From Arachis hypogaea (lineage: Eukaryota; Streptophyta; Magnoliopsida; Fabales; Fabaceae), in NCBI RefSeq assembly GCF_003086295.3, contig NC_092054.1:31253942-31317941 (forward strand): a stretch of DNA of 64,000 nt, read 5' to 3'. Positions 21,045-30,933 of the stretch are shown here, one piece after another (positions within the stretch are counted from its first letter, which is position 1; every line of letters begins with the position of its first letter). The notes beneath the pieces are model-generated. The model was not told the DNA's origin, did no database searches, and saw only the letters and a list, made by a program, of their open reading frames with translations. Made by a program: the position numbers and the translations under genes.

Positions 21045-22724
21045 ATGACAGGGAGAAGAAGCGGGGCTTCAACTTCCTTTGATTCTGAACCAGAGAGAAT
21101 CTTCCTTAGACTAAGGAGGGAGGCAAAAGAAAAATGAGTAGTTGGTGCTGAAGAAGAGGAGGAACAGTTTGAGGAATACTTTGAACCAAACATGGAAGAA
21201 AACATGGAAAATCATCATGAAGAAGAGATTCACAACCATGGCAGAGGAGGTGGAGCAAATCATGCTGGGGAGGATAGAAGAGTTTTGGGCTCTTACATTA
21301 ATCCAAACCCAGGCAATTATGGAAGTAGCATCCAAAAGCCAACAATCCATACCAACAACTTTGAACTTAAACCACAGCTCATCACCCTTGTCCAGAACAA
21401 CTGTTCGTTTGGAGGAGGTGTTCAAGAAGATCCCAACCAACATTTGACCACCTTCCTAAGAATATGTGACACAGTGAAATCTAATGGTATTCATCCTGAC
21501 GCCTATAGATTGCTCTTATTTCCCTTCTCACTCAGAGACAAGGCAGCCAAGTGGCTGGAATCCTTCCCAAGGGAGAGCTTGACAACTTGGGAGGATGTGG
21601 TGAACAAATTCTTAGCAAGATTCTACCCTCCTCAACGAATCAATAGACTGAGAGCTGAGGTTCAAACCTTCAGGCAACAGGATGGTGAGACTCTGTATGA
21701 AGCATGGGAGAGGTTCAAAGACTTAACAAGGAGGTGTTCACCTGACATGTTCAACGAATGGGTCCAGCTGCACATTTTCTATGAAGGGCTCTCTTATGAG
21801 TCAAAGAAGGCAGTAGACCATTCATCTGGAGGGTCCTTGAACAAGAAAAAGACCATTGAGGAAGCCATAGAAGTTATTGAAACAGTAGCAGAAAATGACT
21901 ACTTCTATGCTTCCGAAAGAGGGAACACAAGAGGAGTGATGGAGCTAAACAATGTAGACGCTCTGTTGGCCCAAAACAAGCTCATTACTCAGCAGCTGGC
22001 TGACCTCACAAAGAAGATGGAGATGAACCAAGTAGCAGCAATCTCCACTTCATCAACAACACAAGAAGGAGTAAACCAAGAAGCAGAAGGGAGTCAGGAG
22101 CAAGCCAACTACATTAGGAATTCACCAAGGAAAAACTATGATCCATACTCCAAGACTTACAACCCTGGATGGAGAAATCACCCGAACTTTGGGTGGGGAA
22201 GTGAGCAAGATCAAAACCAAGACCAGAGACGTTACAACAATGCAGCTCATCAGCAATTCACCCAGAGGACATCTCAACACCCGCACAATAACACTTCTCC
22301 ACATACTTATCAAAACCAAAACAGCACATCTGCTCCGAACCACTCATCAATTGATGACAGGCTCTCTAAGATTGAAGCCTTACTTGAAGGAATATGCCAA
22401 GAGATTCAAGAAAATAAGGTGTTCAAAGAGGAGGTGCGAGCCAATATTAAGTACCAGGGAGAAACCATTAGGAAGATGGAATTCCAGGTGGGATATTTAG
22501 CTGAGAAGATTCCCAAACCTACTGATAGCTTCCCTAGTGACACTGAGAAAAACCCCAAGGGAGAAGCAAAGAAAGTAAGATGGGAAGATTGCAAAATGGT
22601 CACTACAAGTAATCAAGAGATTGAAGACAAGCAAGGCAAATGTGCAAACAACCTGAAGACAACTCAACAAAGGAGGATGATAGAGATCACAAAGAACCAG
22701 AAATCTCACAACAAGAGCTGCTGA
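21045..22724 (+). pseudogene. Gag of element D, one premature stop
   Basis: Frame from ATG at 21045 (MTGRRSGASTSFDSEPER) with an in-frame TGA at 21135-21137, then open to 22724; an in-frame ATG at 21192 restarts it as 510 residues. The capsid domain is at about residues 60-240 of the restart: LLFPFSLRDKAAKWLESFP, FYPPQRINRLRAEVQTFRQ, GETLYEAWERFKDLTRRC. A Gln/Asn-rich linker and a coiled coil with a FQVGYLAEKI motif follow. No CCHC knuckle is seen. It overlaps the protease frame by 85 nt, which suggests a frameshift mutation or programmed shift. Confidence 0.85.
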
Positions 22725-23638
22725 AGCTCTATGCACCATTCCCTCAACTGCTCAATGGTGTTGTGGGAAAGAGGATATACTCAAGGTTCCTAGACTTGTT
22801 TGCATCTCTGCATGTGAAAATACCATTCATCAAGGCAATTCAACAAATGCCTGCATTCATCAAGTATATGAAGGAACTTCTTCCCAGGAAAAGCTCACTC
22901 AAGGGAGGGCAGACTATAGTGATGAATAAGGAATGTAGTGCCCTTATTCAACCTGAGTTGCCTACAAAAAGAAGAGACCCAGGAAGTTTTCATATACCTT
23001 GTGCCATAGGAGAAAACAAGTTCGACAGAGCACTATGTGATCTAGGGGCCAGCATCAACTTACTGCCCTTATCCCTGGTGAAGAGGCTGCAGATCAATGA
23101 GATAATGCCCACAGATGTCATTATCAGACTGGCTGACAAAACTCAAAAGCAAGCAATAGGAGTGGTGGAAAATGTGTTGCTAAAAGTTGGGAAGTACTTT
23201 CTCCCAACATATTTTGTCATTCTAGACATGGAAGAAAGTCACACTCATCCAATCATGTTGGGAAGACCATTCCTAGCTACAGCAAGAGCACTTATTGATG
23301 TAGAGAAAGGGGAGCTAATATTGAGAATCCATGATGAACAACTCAGCTTCAATGTTTTCAAACTCTCACAAGAAACAGATCAAGAGGACAAGGATCTGAG
23401 CACAAATGATAAAGAGACACTAAAGGAGGAAACAAGCACTGAAGCATGGCCAGTTCATTCTGAGATCCCCTTAATTGACAAACAAGGAAAACAGCAATTG
23501 CCACAGCTCAAGGAAAAGTTGGAGGAACCCAAACCTCTAGAGGCAGGTGAAGACAGCATCACAACTCCTTGGAAAAAAGAGGTCACCAAGGGAAAGGCAA
23601 CCTCAAAAGAAACAAAGAAGAAGGTACCAAGGAGATGA
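22640..23638 (+). CDS. Aspartic protease region of element D
   Basis: 332 codons. ALCDLGASINLLPLS (active-site D, about 23039) and IMLGRPFLATARALIDVEKGEL mark a retropepsin of the Athila/Tat type. Upstream LLKLYAPFPQLL and RFLDLFASLHVKIPFIKAI are the conserved linker before the protease. The C-terminus becomes Lys/Glu-rich instead of entering RT. It overlaps gag in another frame. There is no in-frame stop inside, so the protease itself may still be intact. Confidence 0.85.
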   Translation: MCKQPEDNSTKEDDRDHKEPEISQQELLKLYAPFPQLLNGVVGKRIYSRFLDLFASLHVKIPFIKAIQQMPAFIKYMKELLPRKSSLKGGQTIVMNKECSALIQPELPTKRRDPGSFHIPCAIGENKFDRALCDLGASINLLPLSLVKRLQINEIMPTDVIIRLADKTQKQAIGVVENVLLKVGKYFLPTYFVILDMEESHTHPIMLGRPFLATARALIDVEKGELILRIHDEQLSFNVFKLSQETDQEDKDLSTNDKETLKEETSTEAWPVHSEIPLIDKQGKQQLPQLKEKLEEPKPLEAGEDSITTPWKKEVTKGKATSKETKKKVPRR

Positions 23639-23862
23639 GGAACAAGAAGATCCCTACAGAAGACTTCTCTCCAGGGGATAGAGTTGTCTCAGCTTACTTC
23701 CCAGATATTCCCCCTAATCTCCCTACTGTACCATCTCAATTACCCAAGGTCTTCACTATCAACAGAGTTCTTTCCCTGGAATATATGGAGATCATTGATC
23801 CAACCAATGGATACAAGTCCACAGCCAGAGGGGAGGACTTTAAGCACTACCAACCACCATGA
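23639..23862 (+). CDS. Integrase C-terminal tail remnant of D
   Basis: An overlapping frame (23569-23862) reads TEDFSPGDRVVSAYFPD, then VFTINRVLSLEYMEIID and GEDFKHYQPP. This resembles the segment after the integrase core in full elements (GDRV..., ARGEDFKHY). It implies that RT, RNase H and the integrase core were removed by one internal deletion that kept both ends of pol. Whether it is made as a protein is unknown. Confidence 0.55.
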
Positions 23863-23903
23863 TGAAGGAAAAACGTCAAGCTAGTGACGCTAAAGAAGCA
23901 CTT

Positions 23904-23921
23904 CATGGGAGGCAACCCATG
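23904..23921 (+). other. Post-stop hairpin of element D
   Basis: CATGGG-AGGCAA-CCCATG, preceded by AAAGAAGCACTT, begins 41 nt after the stop at 23862. The outer stem pairs are C-G and A-T, where C and E have G.U and T-A, so pairing is kept by double changes. Confidence 0.75.
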
Positions 23922-24027
23922 TTTTATATGCTTTCAGATGATTATGAATAAGTTTATCTTTATGAGCTTCAATCCAAACTTAACGAACAATTGGTGAAAA
24001 TCTTCTTATGCAGAATATAGTGAGGAA

Positions 24028-24143
24028 TAAGTTTGGTGTTCAAAGCAAACCAGGTTGCATGCTAGTCTTGGGAGCTTTGAACACAAAACTTTTCATCACA
24101 TTGCTTCAAACTAAGTTTGGTGTCACCTCATGGTGCCACCAAA
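24028..24143 (+). other. Two TAAGTTTGGTGT words, each joined to a strong hairpin
   Basis: The word at 24028 runs into GTGTTCAAAGC (24036-24046), which pairs perfectly with GCTTTGAACAC (24074-24084). The word at 24112 is itself the 5' arm of TTTGGTG-t-CACC-TCAT-GGTG-c-CACCAAA (24116-24143). Both lie between the protease end and ORF3. Confidence 0.7.
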
Positions 24144-24548
24144 ATGCATATAAGGAACCACCAATAGTTATTTAGTTAGTTGGAATTCATAAATAAACAA
24201 TCAAATCCTTTCTTTCCTTTATTTCTAGCCGTAGAGTTTGAATTTTTGTTATTATTAATTTCCTTATTTCAAATCTTTATAGGAAAGGAAAAGAAGCATA
24301 AAAAGGGATTGATGGGACAATTAAATGGGGGAGATTTCGCCACTTAATGAAGAGCACTAAACACATGTCTCAAGAGGAAACGCATGGGGAAACGCTGCCA
24401 TGCAACATTGGAGAAAGAAAGCCCTTGAAGACTGAACCAATCACTCTCATTAAAGTGATGATCCTTGTCTTTCCTTCATATACAACCCCATCCGTCCATT
24501 TAGTAAACATTCATGCAATCCATACCCTTCACTCACTCATGATTTTCT
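24144..24548 (+). other. Non-coding spacer upstream of ORF3 in D
   Basis: AT-rich, then C/A-rich leader-like sequence. The open frame at 24347-24760 covers the TATA region and shows no recognisable domain, so I do not call it. Confidence 0.5.
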
Positions 24549-24556
24549 TATATAAG
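24549..24556 (+). promoter_or_regulatory. Candidate internal TATA box for ORF3 of D
   Basis: TATATAAG lies 150 nt upstream of the ORF3 ATG and is followed by CA- and CT-rich sequence without ATGs close to the start. It matches the position of the TATA box of C (11884). Confidence 0.5.
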
Positions 24557-24698
24557 TGGACCTTAGTGCATGCTCACTCCTCACATCCAAATTCCCACTC
24601 TCCACACTTCTATCGGCACACTAAACTCTTCATCACAAATTACTTTAACCAACTCACTCTCCTCATTGCCATAAAACCCTCAAACAACAATTCAAGTC

Positions 24699-26219
24699 AT
24701 GGCATCATCAAGCTCAAAGAGGCAAAAGAGGAAGGAACCTATGGTAAGTACTCCTTTTGATGACAAAAGATTCAAGACTGGCTTTCATGAGCATGAATTT
24801 GAGCGGATAAGCGCCCGAAGGATATTGCCAGAATTAATCTTCCAAATCAATGCCAATGAATCACCACAGATTTGGAGAAAAATCGAACAGAGGGGGTGGC
24901 AATTGCTCACCAGTCCAGAGGGAAAGATCAATGGAAACCTCATCAAAGAATTCTATGCAAATGCAGTTAGAGAGGATAAGACCAAAGCCCCAACCTTCAA
25001 AAGCTATGTGAGAGGAAGGGAGGTGGACTTCAGCCCAAGTGCCATAACAAGAGCTCTTCACTTGAAATCACCTCATTTTGATGAGGAGAGTTATCAGGCA
25101 AGGATAAGTAGAAGCCCCGATAAGGATGAGCTTTCAGAGATAGCATCAGATATTTGTGTCATAGCCGCTGACTGGGAAAGGTATTCAGATGGGAGACCAA
25201 AATTCATAGAAAGGGGAGACCTTCACCCTGAGGCTAAAGGGTGGTTTGAGCTTGTAAGAAGGTCCATCCTACTAGCTGCTAATAATTCAGAGGTCAACAT
25301 CAATCGAGCCACTATGGTACAATGCTTAGTACAAGGTGGGGAAATCAAAGTGCATGAGCTCATTGCCGAAGGGATTCAAGAGTCAGCTGAGAAAGCTGAC
25401 TCAGGTGCCAGACTTTGGTACCCCAGCACCATTCTCCGCTTGTGCAACAAGGCCAAGGTAATATTTGAGGATAGCAGCCCAAACTGGGTGAACCCAGGGA
25501 GGCCAGTCACACTCGAGCGAATGGTCTATACCACACCGGCTCAGCAACTAAGAAGGCCACATATAGGAAGGCAAAGGGCCCAGGAAGGAGCTCATCAAGA
25601 AGAATACCATCAGGAAGAATATCAACAAGAAGAGCATCATGACCCAGCCAACTTGAATATGACTCACCTTATAAGAGCCATTGAAGATTTAGGACAGAGA
25701 CATATGGAAGGACAAGAGCAAATACTGAACCGGCTGAGTCAACAGGAAGCATGGCAAAAACAACAAATGGAGCAGCAGCAGGAACAATACTCCCAGCTCA
25801 CTCAAGCCATCAACCAAGTGAATGAGAAGCAAGAGACTCAAGAGAAGCACTTGTAAGAGCTCAACCAGCGACAGATAGCCCAAATGAAAATTTTCAATGA
25901 GTTCAGTGTACTCAATGAAGGAAGGCAACTACATAGGGAGGAGTTCTATGTAAACACTCAAGCCGAGTTGAACTACATGACCACTAATATGCATCATCTA
26001 CACTATGCTATCCCCACATATGATGAGGTCCAAAAAGAATTTGTAGAACAAGAAGAGAGGAAAGTGAAACAGCAAAAGGAGACACTCAAGAAGAAGATGG
26101 AAGATAGTGGTTTTTGGAAGAAGCTGCTTGGAAAAGGCAAAGGAAGTGGGAGCACAAGCACTCAAGAGAGACATAATGAGGACAAGCAAGGAGGGGAGCA
26201 CGGGCATCCACATGAATGA
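24699..26219 (+). pseudogene. ORF3 of element D, plant transposon-protein-like, one in-frame stop
   Basis: A 506-residue frame with a TAA at 25854-25856 that splits it into 385 and about 120 residues. The N-terminus is basic (MASSSSKRQKRKEP). The core (GREVDFSPSAITRALHL, GDLHPEAKGWFELVRRSI, EVNINRATMVQCLVQGGEIKVHELIAEG) aligns with ORF3 of C and the 'putative plant transposon protein' family. The second half is Gln/Glu-rich with a long coiled coil. The tail is basic (KKLLGKGKGSG). The function is unknown. A dedicated TATA box suggests a separate transcript. Confidence 0.8.
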
Positions 26220-27281
26220 AAGGTGGTGGAGTTCCTTTTAGTCCATTGTTTTATATGCTTTAAATAAGGAAGATCTTGTATGAAATAGAACCTGCTTCCA
26301 TGTTATGTTTAAACTTTTTAAAATTCTGTCTTTTAAGTTTCCTTCTGAATAGGTCCATGATTTCTGGTTTAAATGTCACTGCATCATTCCCTTATTTACT
26401 TGTAAGCTTGTCCCTTTTTAGCAAATGAAGAAGAGAATGTTTATGTTCTTAAAAGACCAGAGAAGGGTTCCTAATGTGGAAGTGCATTCATGAATCTTTG
26501 GGGTAGTCATAAGTTAGCTAAGTTGGTTCAACCACAAGGCTAGGAGGACAACTTTCTATCCTGAATACTTTACTTTGGATACACTCATGAGACTAAGTAA
26601 TAACAAGATCCTAAGAAGAGAAAAGGGAAAGAACAATGGAAGTGAAAAACAAAAGAAAAAGAGTAAGCAATAAGGCTAGGCATCAATGGTTCTAAGCTTG
26701 AGGCAAGTGTCTGTGGTGCTCCTGTGTGAGGGATCTACTTGGATGAATAAGCTCTTAGGGGTGCTTTATCACTTGGTAACTTGGGTTAACTAACCCGGGA
26801 TTATCAGCTGAAAATCCACTATCAAGAGTAACCCTCACTACAGAGCATTTAGTAACCCAAAGAGGTGCTGGACACCAAGGTCTCAAGAAAAGAAAATAAA
26901 TAAACTAAATGCCTGTAGTGTGTATGTATGGGGGATAGGCTTGAGGGAGTAAGTCCTTAGGGGTGTCTCAACACCTAGCACCTTGAACCAACTGGTTCGG
27001 GAGTGTTGGCTGAAAGCTTATCTTAAAGAGTTGCCCCCTTACAGAGCACTTAGCCTAAATAACACAAATAATCCTTGAAATAACAATAAAAGGATCAATG
27101 AATAAAAGTCTCATGAGATATAAACAAAGTAAGTGTTTAGGGACATGATAAAGGTCTGAAAGCCAGTAATGGAATGAACCTAAGTTGCTATGCATGAAAC
27201 CACCATAAAATCAGTAATATGACTTCCACAAGAATGACTCATTCCTCTGGATATTCCATTCATCATTTTCTTGTTCCAGTA
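26220..27281 (+). other. 3' non-coding region of D with two diverged direct repeats
   Basis: Two copies of a roughly 170-nt unit (about 26695-26870 and 26920-27060) share the order GGCTTGAG, CTTAGGGGTG, ACTAACCCGGG/ACTGGTTCGGG, GCTGAAA and TACAGAGCA. No ORF is supported. It corresponds in position to the conserved 3' region of C and E. Confidence 0.6.
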
Positions 27282-27318
27282 CTTGCTTAGGGACAAGCAA
27301 GCTTTAAGTTTGGTGTTG
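27282..27318 (+). other. Hairpin plus TAAGTTTGGTGT word before the 3' LTR of D
   Basis: CTTGCTT-AGGGAC-AAGCAAG (27282-27301), then CTTTAAGTTTGGTGTTG abutting TGATGCC. The arrangement equals that of C and E although the LTRs belong to another family. Confidence 0.75.
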
Positions 27319-29502
27319 TGATGCCAGGGCATCTTGGCCAGTTTCACTGACCTTTTCTTTACTGTTTTTAGGTTAGTTTCATGCATTTCTTTAGGAAATA
27401 AGCTAGTTTTGGGTAAATATTCACTTATGCCTTGACTCAAGCATACATTGAGCATTTTACATGATTTCATGAGGATTTTGCATAAGTTTAGTGACAAATA
27501 TTATGTTGCATTACTCATGACTTGGACTAGAGCTTTGATGCACTTTGTTGCTTGATTTCAGGACCAAAAAGAAGCAAGAAAAGGGGAGGTAACTTGCAAA
27601 GATTAATGAGAAACGTGATTGCCAATAACACTCTCAAAAAAGCCATCAATGCCCACGTTAGAGAGTCACGTTAACCAAGTTAACGTGAACTCTAACGTGG
27701 AGAAAAGAAGTTGAGCCAACGTTAGTGACACTCAACATTGTCACTAACGTTGGCAATTACTCATAAGTGGCCACGTTAGAAGCCACGTTAACCTAGTTAA
27801 CGTGGCCTCTAACGTTAAGGGGGAGGGAGAGAAGCCAACGTTAGTGACACTCAACATTGTCACTAACGTTGGCCTATGGTGCTAAGTACCACGTTAACTC
27901 CCACGTTAACTTGGTTAACATGGGAACTAACGTAGAGGATGAAGAGTTGTCGACAACGTTAGTGACACTCAACATTGTCACTAACGTTGAAGCAACCACA
28001 CAACCCCCAAGAGTCACGTTAAATTCCACGTTAACTTGGTTAACGTGGAAGCTAACGATGAGAAATGAAGGATGAGCCAACGTTAGTGACACTCAAAATT
28101 GTCACTAACGTTGGGATGGCTAAAAGATGGCCACGTTAGAAGCCACGTTAACCTAGTTAACGTGGACTCTAACGTGAGACCTAGGGGCACATTGGAACGT
28201 TAGTGACAATGTTGAATGTCACTAACGTTCTCGAAGGTTGACAAGGCAATGTTAAAAGCCACGTTAACCTAGTTAACGTGGGTTTTAACGTAAGGCAAAA
28301 AGGGTGCATTGGAACGTTAGTGACAATGTTAAGTGTCACTAACGTTCCCGAACTTGGACTTTCACTAAATGATTAACACTCCTTACGCCCTGAGCTTAAG
28401 TCTCTGCCCACTCCGCACTTTCTCTCTGCAAGTAAAGCCAAGCCCAAATAAAGAAAGGAACTGCTTCAAACTCAAGATCCAAAGGCCCAAGACTTGAAGA
28501 GTGAACTAGAAGCTGAGAAGAGTAGTATATATAGGAGTAGCTTTGAATTGTAAAATAGTTTTGGAGGCTGAGGAACTACTCTCTGTATTTTACTTTCTTT
28601 GCAATTTCTAGTTTTATGATGTATTCTCCATCTTTGTTTTCATCTTCAAGAGCTATGAACAACTAAACCCCTTTCATTGGGTTAGGGAGCTCTGTTGTAA
28701 TTTGATGGATCAATACTAATTTTCATTGTTCTTCTTCTATCTTTTCTCTTGATTTTACTTGAAAGCTTTCGATCTTCATCCAATTGAGTAGTTATCTTGG
28801 AAGAGAAGCTATTCAAACTTGGATCTCTTTTGAACCTTGGAAGAGGAATGAAGAGATCAAGCTAGAAATGCTTTCTCATGCTGGACCAAATTGGGTTTGG
28901 ATGGGTATGTGACTGTAACCCTCTCAATACTTGGTTTGGGAAATGCATGTGGTATAATCAGTGACCATACTTCATCTCTTCTCATGAGCAATTGACCAAG
29001 GAATTGGCTATTGATCAAGATTTGAGAGATTGAATTGCAAGGAATTGTAATTCAATCACTTAAGATTGCCAAGGAGATCAATGAGTACATTGATTGAGGA
29101 AGAGATGAAAATGAACTTGATCCGGAGAATTGCAACATCTCCTAAGCCCAATGAACTCCCCATCTCTAATCTTACCCATTCTCTTTAATTTCTGCCATTT
29201 ACTTTTATGAGCAAATCCCCCATTCCCATTTACAATTCTGCAATTTATTTTCAGTCATTTACTTCCAGTCCTTTAATTCTAGCATTTACTTTTCTGTTAT
29301 TTACATTCCCGCCATTTTATTTTCTGTAACTCTCAACCCAAATTCTGGATTCGCTCAACTAGAACATTCTTCTAATTAAAGTTGCTTGATCAATCAATCC
29401 CTGTGGGATTCGACCTCACTCTATTGTGAGTTTTTAGTTGACGACAACTTCGGTACACTTGCCGAAGGGAGATTTGTTGACAGACAAGTTTTCTCCGCAT
29501 CA
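27319..29502 (+). repeat. 3' LTR of element D
   Basis: 2184 bp, the same length as the 5' LTR with about 18 substitutions. Its hairpin array is at about 27653-28346 and its TATA box at 28526. It is flanked by the GTTAT duplication. Confidence 0.95.
27653..28346. repeat. Alternating hairpin array, 3' LTR of D
   Basis: Second copy of the array described at 18902-19595. Some substitutions restore pairing relative to the 5' copy (for example CCACGTTAGAA here against CCACTTTAGAA), and others break it. Confidence 0.9.
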
Positions 29503-29507
29503 GTTAT

Positions 29508-29688
29508 CGATCGGAGTGTTACGCTTTTCTATTTAACGGTTTTATTTTGCCCCTTTTCTTCAAAGGCTCTTAGTTATAATCATTCTTCACAATACTATAT
29601 GTACTAAATTTTACTTTTTGAGGTCGTAATACATCGCCACCTCTGTCTTATGACTTAAGCATAAGGCTCTGTGTGGTAGGGTGTTACA
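29508..29688 (+). repeat. Chromovirus 3' LTR, remaining part
   Basis: Continues directly from 18567 across the GTTAT duplication of D and ends GGTAGGGTGTTACA, a typical terminus for such LTRs, at 29688. No gene. Confidence 0.75.
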
Positions 29689-29780
29689 TAATTCCCACAT
29701 ATCATTTCTCATTGCAATTTGCAACCACCACAACATAGATTGAAATAATAATAAGACCAAGGAGTTTATTTGACTTTTGA

Positions 29781-30114
29781 AGATGTAGTAAAACATGTCT
29801 TAACCTGTTGATGTCACGCATTAAGCTGCTGCAAAATAAGAGAGATGCGCAACTGAAGCAAATGCTTCCCAATTCTTGCAGGCTGGCCAAGAGGCAATTG
29901 CTAGAATTCGGGTAATTGTTCAGTGTTTCAAAACGCTTGTTAATTTTATTTCTATCTTAGCTCACTCTGTATTTTCTTTGCTATTTGTTTGATTGCATCG
30001 ATTTAAATAAGTGGAGCATATCATTCGAGAACAAAATATATGGGAGGCATATGAAATTTTAGAGTTATTATGTGAATTTGTTCTTGCTTGTGTACGTATA
30101 ATTGAGAGCCAAAA
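29781..30114 (+). pseudogene. IST1-like (Regulator of Vps4 activity) gene fragment, two exons
   Basis: Exon one (29781-29911) reads RCSKTCLNLLMSRIKLLQNK followed by RDAQLKQM, a small frame-breaking deletion, then QFLQAGQEAIARIR and a GTAATT donor. Exon two (about 30011-30114) reads VEHIIREQNIWEAYEILELL then CEFVL and IIESQ before a GTAGGT donor. This is the start of the IST1 domain that binds ESCRT-III and Vps4 in multivesicular body sorting. The rest of the domain is absent, the second exon lacks a proper AG acceptor, and no start codon is clear, so it is a broken fragment. Confidence 0.75.
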
Positions 30115-30261
30115 GTAGGTCCAATAAATATAAGTATTTGTGCTTATTGGATGGTGTGTTTTCTTTTTAATTAGCTTACAAGAAGTTAGCTTAAACTATA
30201 ATCATACATGAAGATAAGTGATCGTGGATATTTTTTCTTTGTTGTCCATTTTTTTGCAGGT

Positions 30262-30933
30262 GCTAGAGCAACTTGAAGGCAACCACCTCTCCTCCGCAGC
30301 AATCCTCAGCCAAGACGGCAGTGTTTGGGTTCATCTCTAATTTCCCTCAGGTTATCTTCAATACTTCTCAATTTCTCTCTCCAAAACTCTCCTTCTTTCT
30401 TAGTGCTTTGTTTTCCATAATCATCTCGTTCTTTTTTTCCGTTAATTTTCCTCCGATTTATCATATTTGATTTGCATGTGACATATCCTATGGTTTTGGT
30501 GTTAATTCGATACATTCGTGCTTTAACCATAGCTGTTTAGTTTTATCAACTGGAGATAATAGATTAATTTTTCAGATTCTTAATGTTTTACTTGTTAAGT
30601 GCAATTTATGCTATAAATTAAGGCTTGGAGAGAGTAATTAGGAATGACCTGGAGTTTGGACTGTATGATTATCTGATATGAGATGCATTGCATTCCTTTT
30701 TATTAGTGTGTAAGAACATAAGATCAATCATACACTCGTTATTGTTATATATGAAATTGTTTTTTCACATCACTTGTGCAAGTAACATGTGGCTAGGGAT
30801 TTCAAGTGTTTGGTTCATAGAACAAGTCAAGTGATCCTTGCAGATCTGAAATAGTTTTAGTTGTTCTGTTCTTGGTTGGTTTTGTGTAGTGCAGTTCAAG
30901 CATGAGGAAATTACTACTATCATGAAATACAAC
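30262..30933 (+). pseudogene. Profilin gene fragment
   Basis: 30262-30350 encodes LEGNHLSSAAILSQDGSVW and, after a frame break, SNFPQ with a GT donor exactly where plant profilin exon 1 ends. After a roughly 540-nt intron, 30895-30933 begins FKHEEITTIMK, the start of profilin exon 2, behind a GCAG acceptor. The first residues of profilin and everything after exon 2 residue 11 are missing. The fragment directly follows the IST1 piece behind an intron-like TTTTTTTGCAG, so two unrelated genes are joined here. Confidence 0.75.

Larger units (their letters stand above)
18568..29502 (+). mobile_element. Element D: complete non-autonomous gag-PR-ORF3 retrotransposon
   Basis: 10,935 bp bounded by two 2184-bp LTRs (TGATGCC...CGCATCA) and a perfect 5-bp target duplication GTTAT (18563-18567 and 29503-29507). 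The order is PBS, gag, protease, a short integrase-tail-like ORF, a structured spacer, ORF3, a 3' non-coding region, hairpin and LTR. RT, RNase H and integrase cores are missing. By eye I count about 18 differences between the LTRs (below 1%), so insertion was recent despite the lack of its own RT. Confidence 0.95.
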
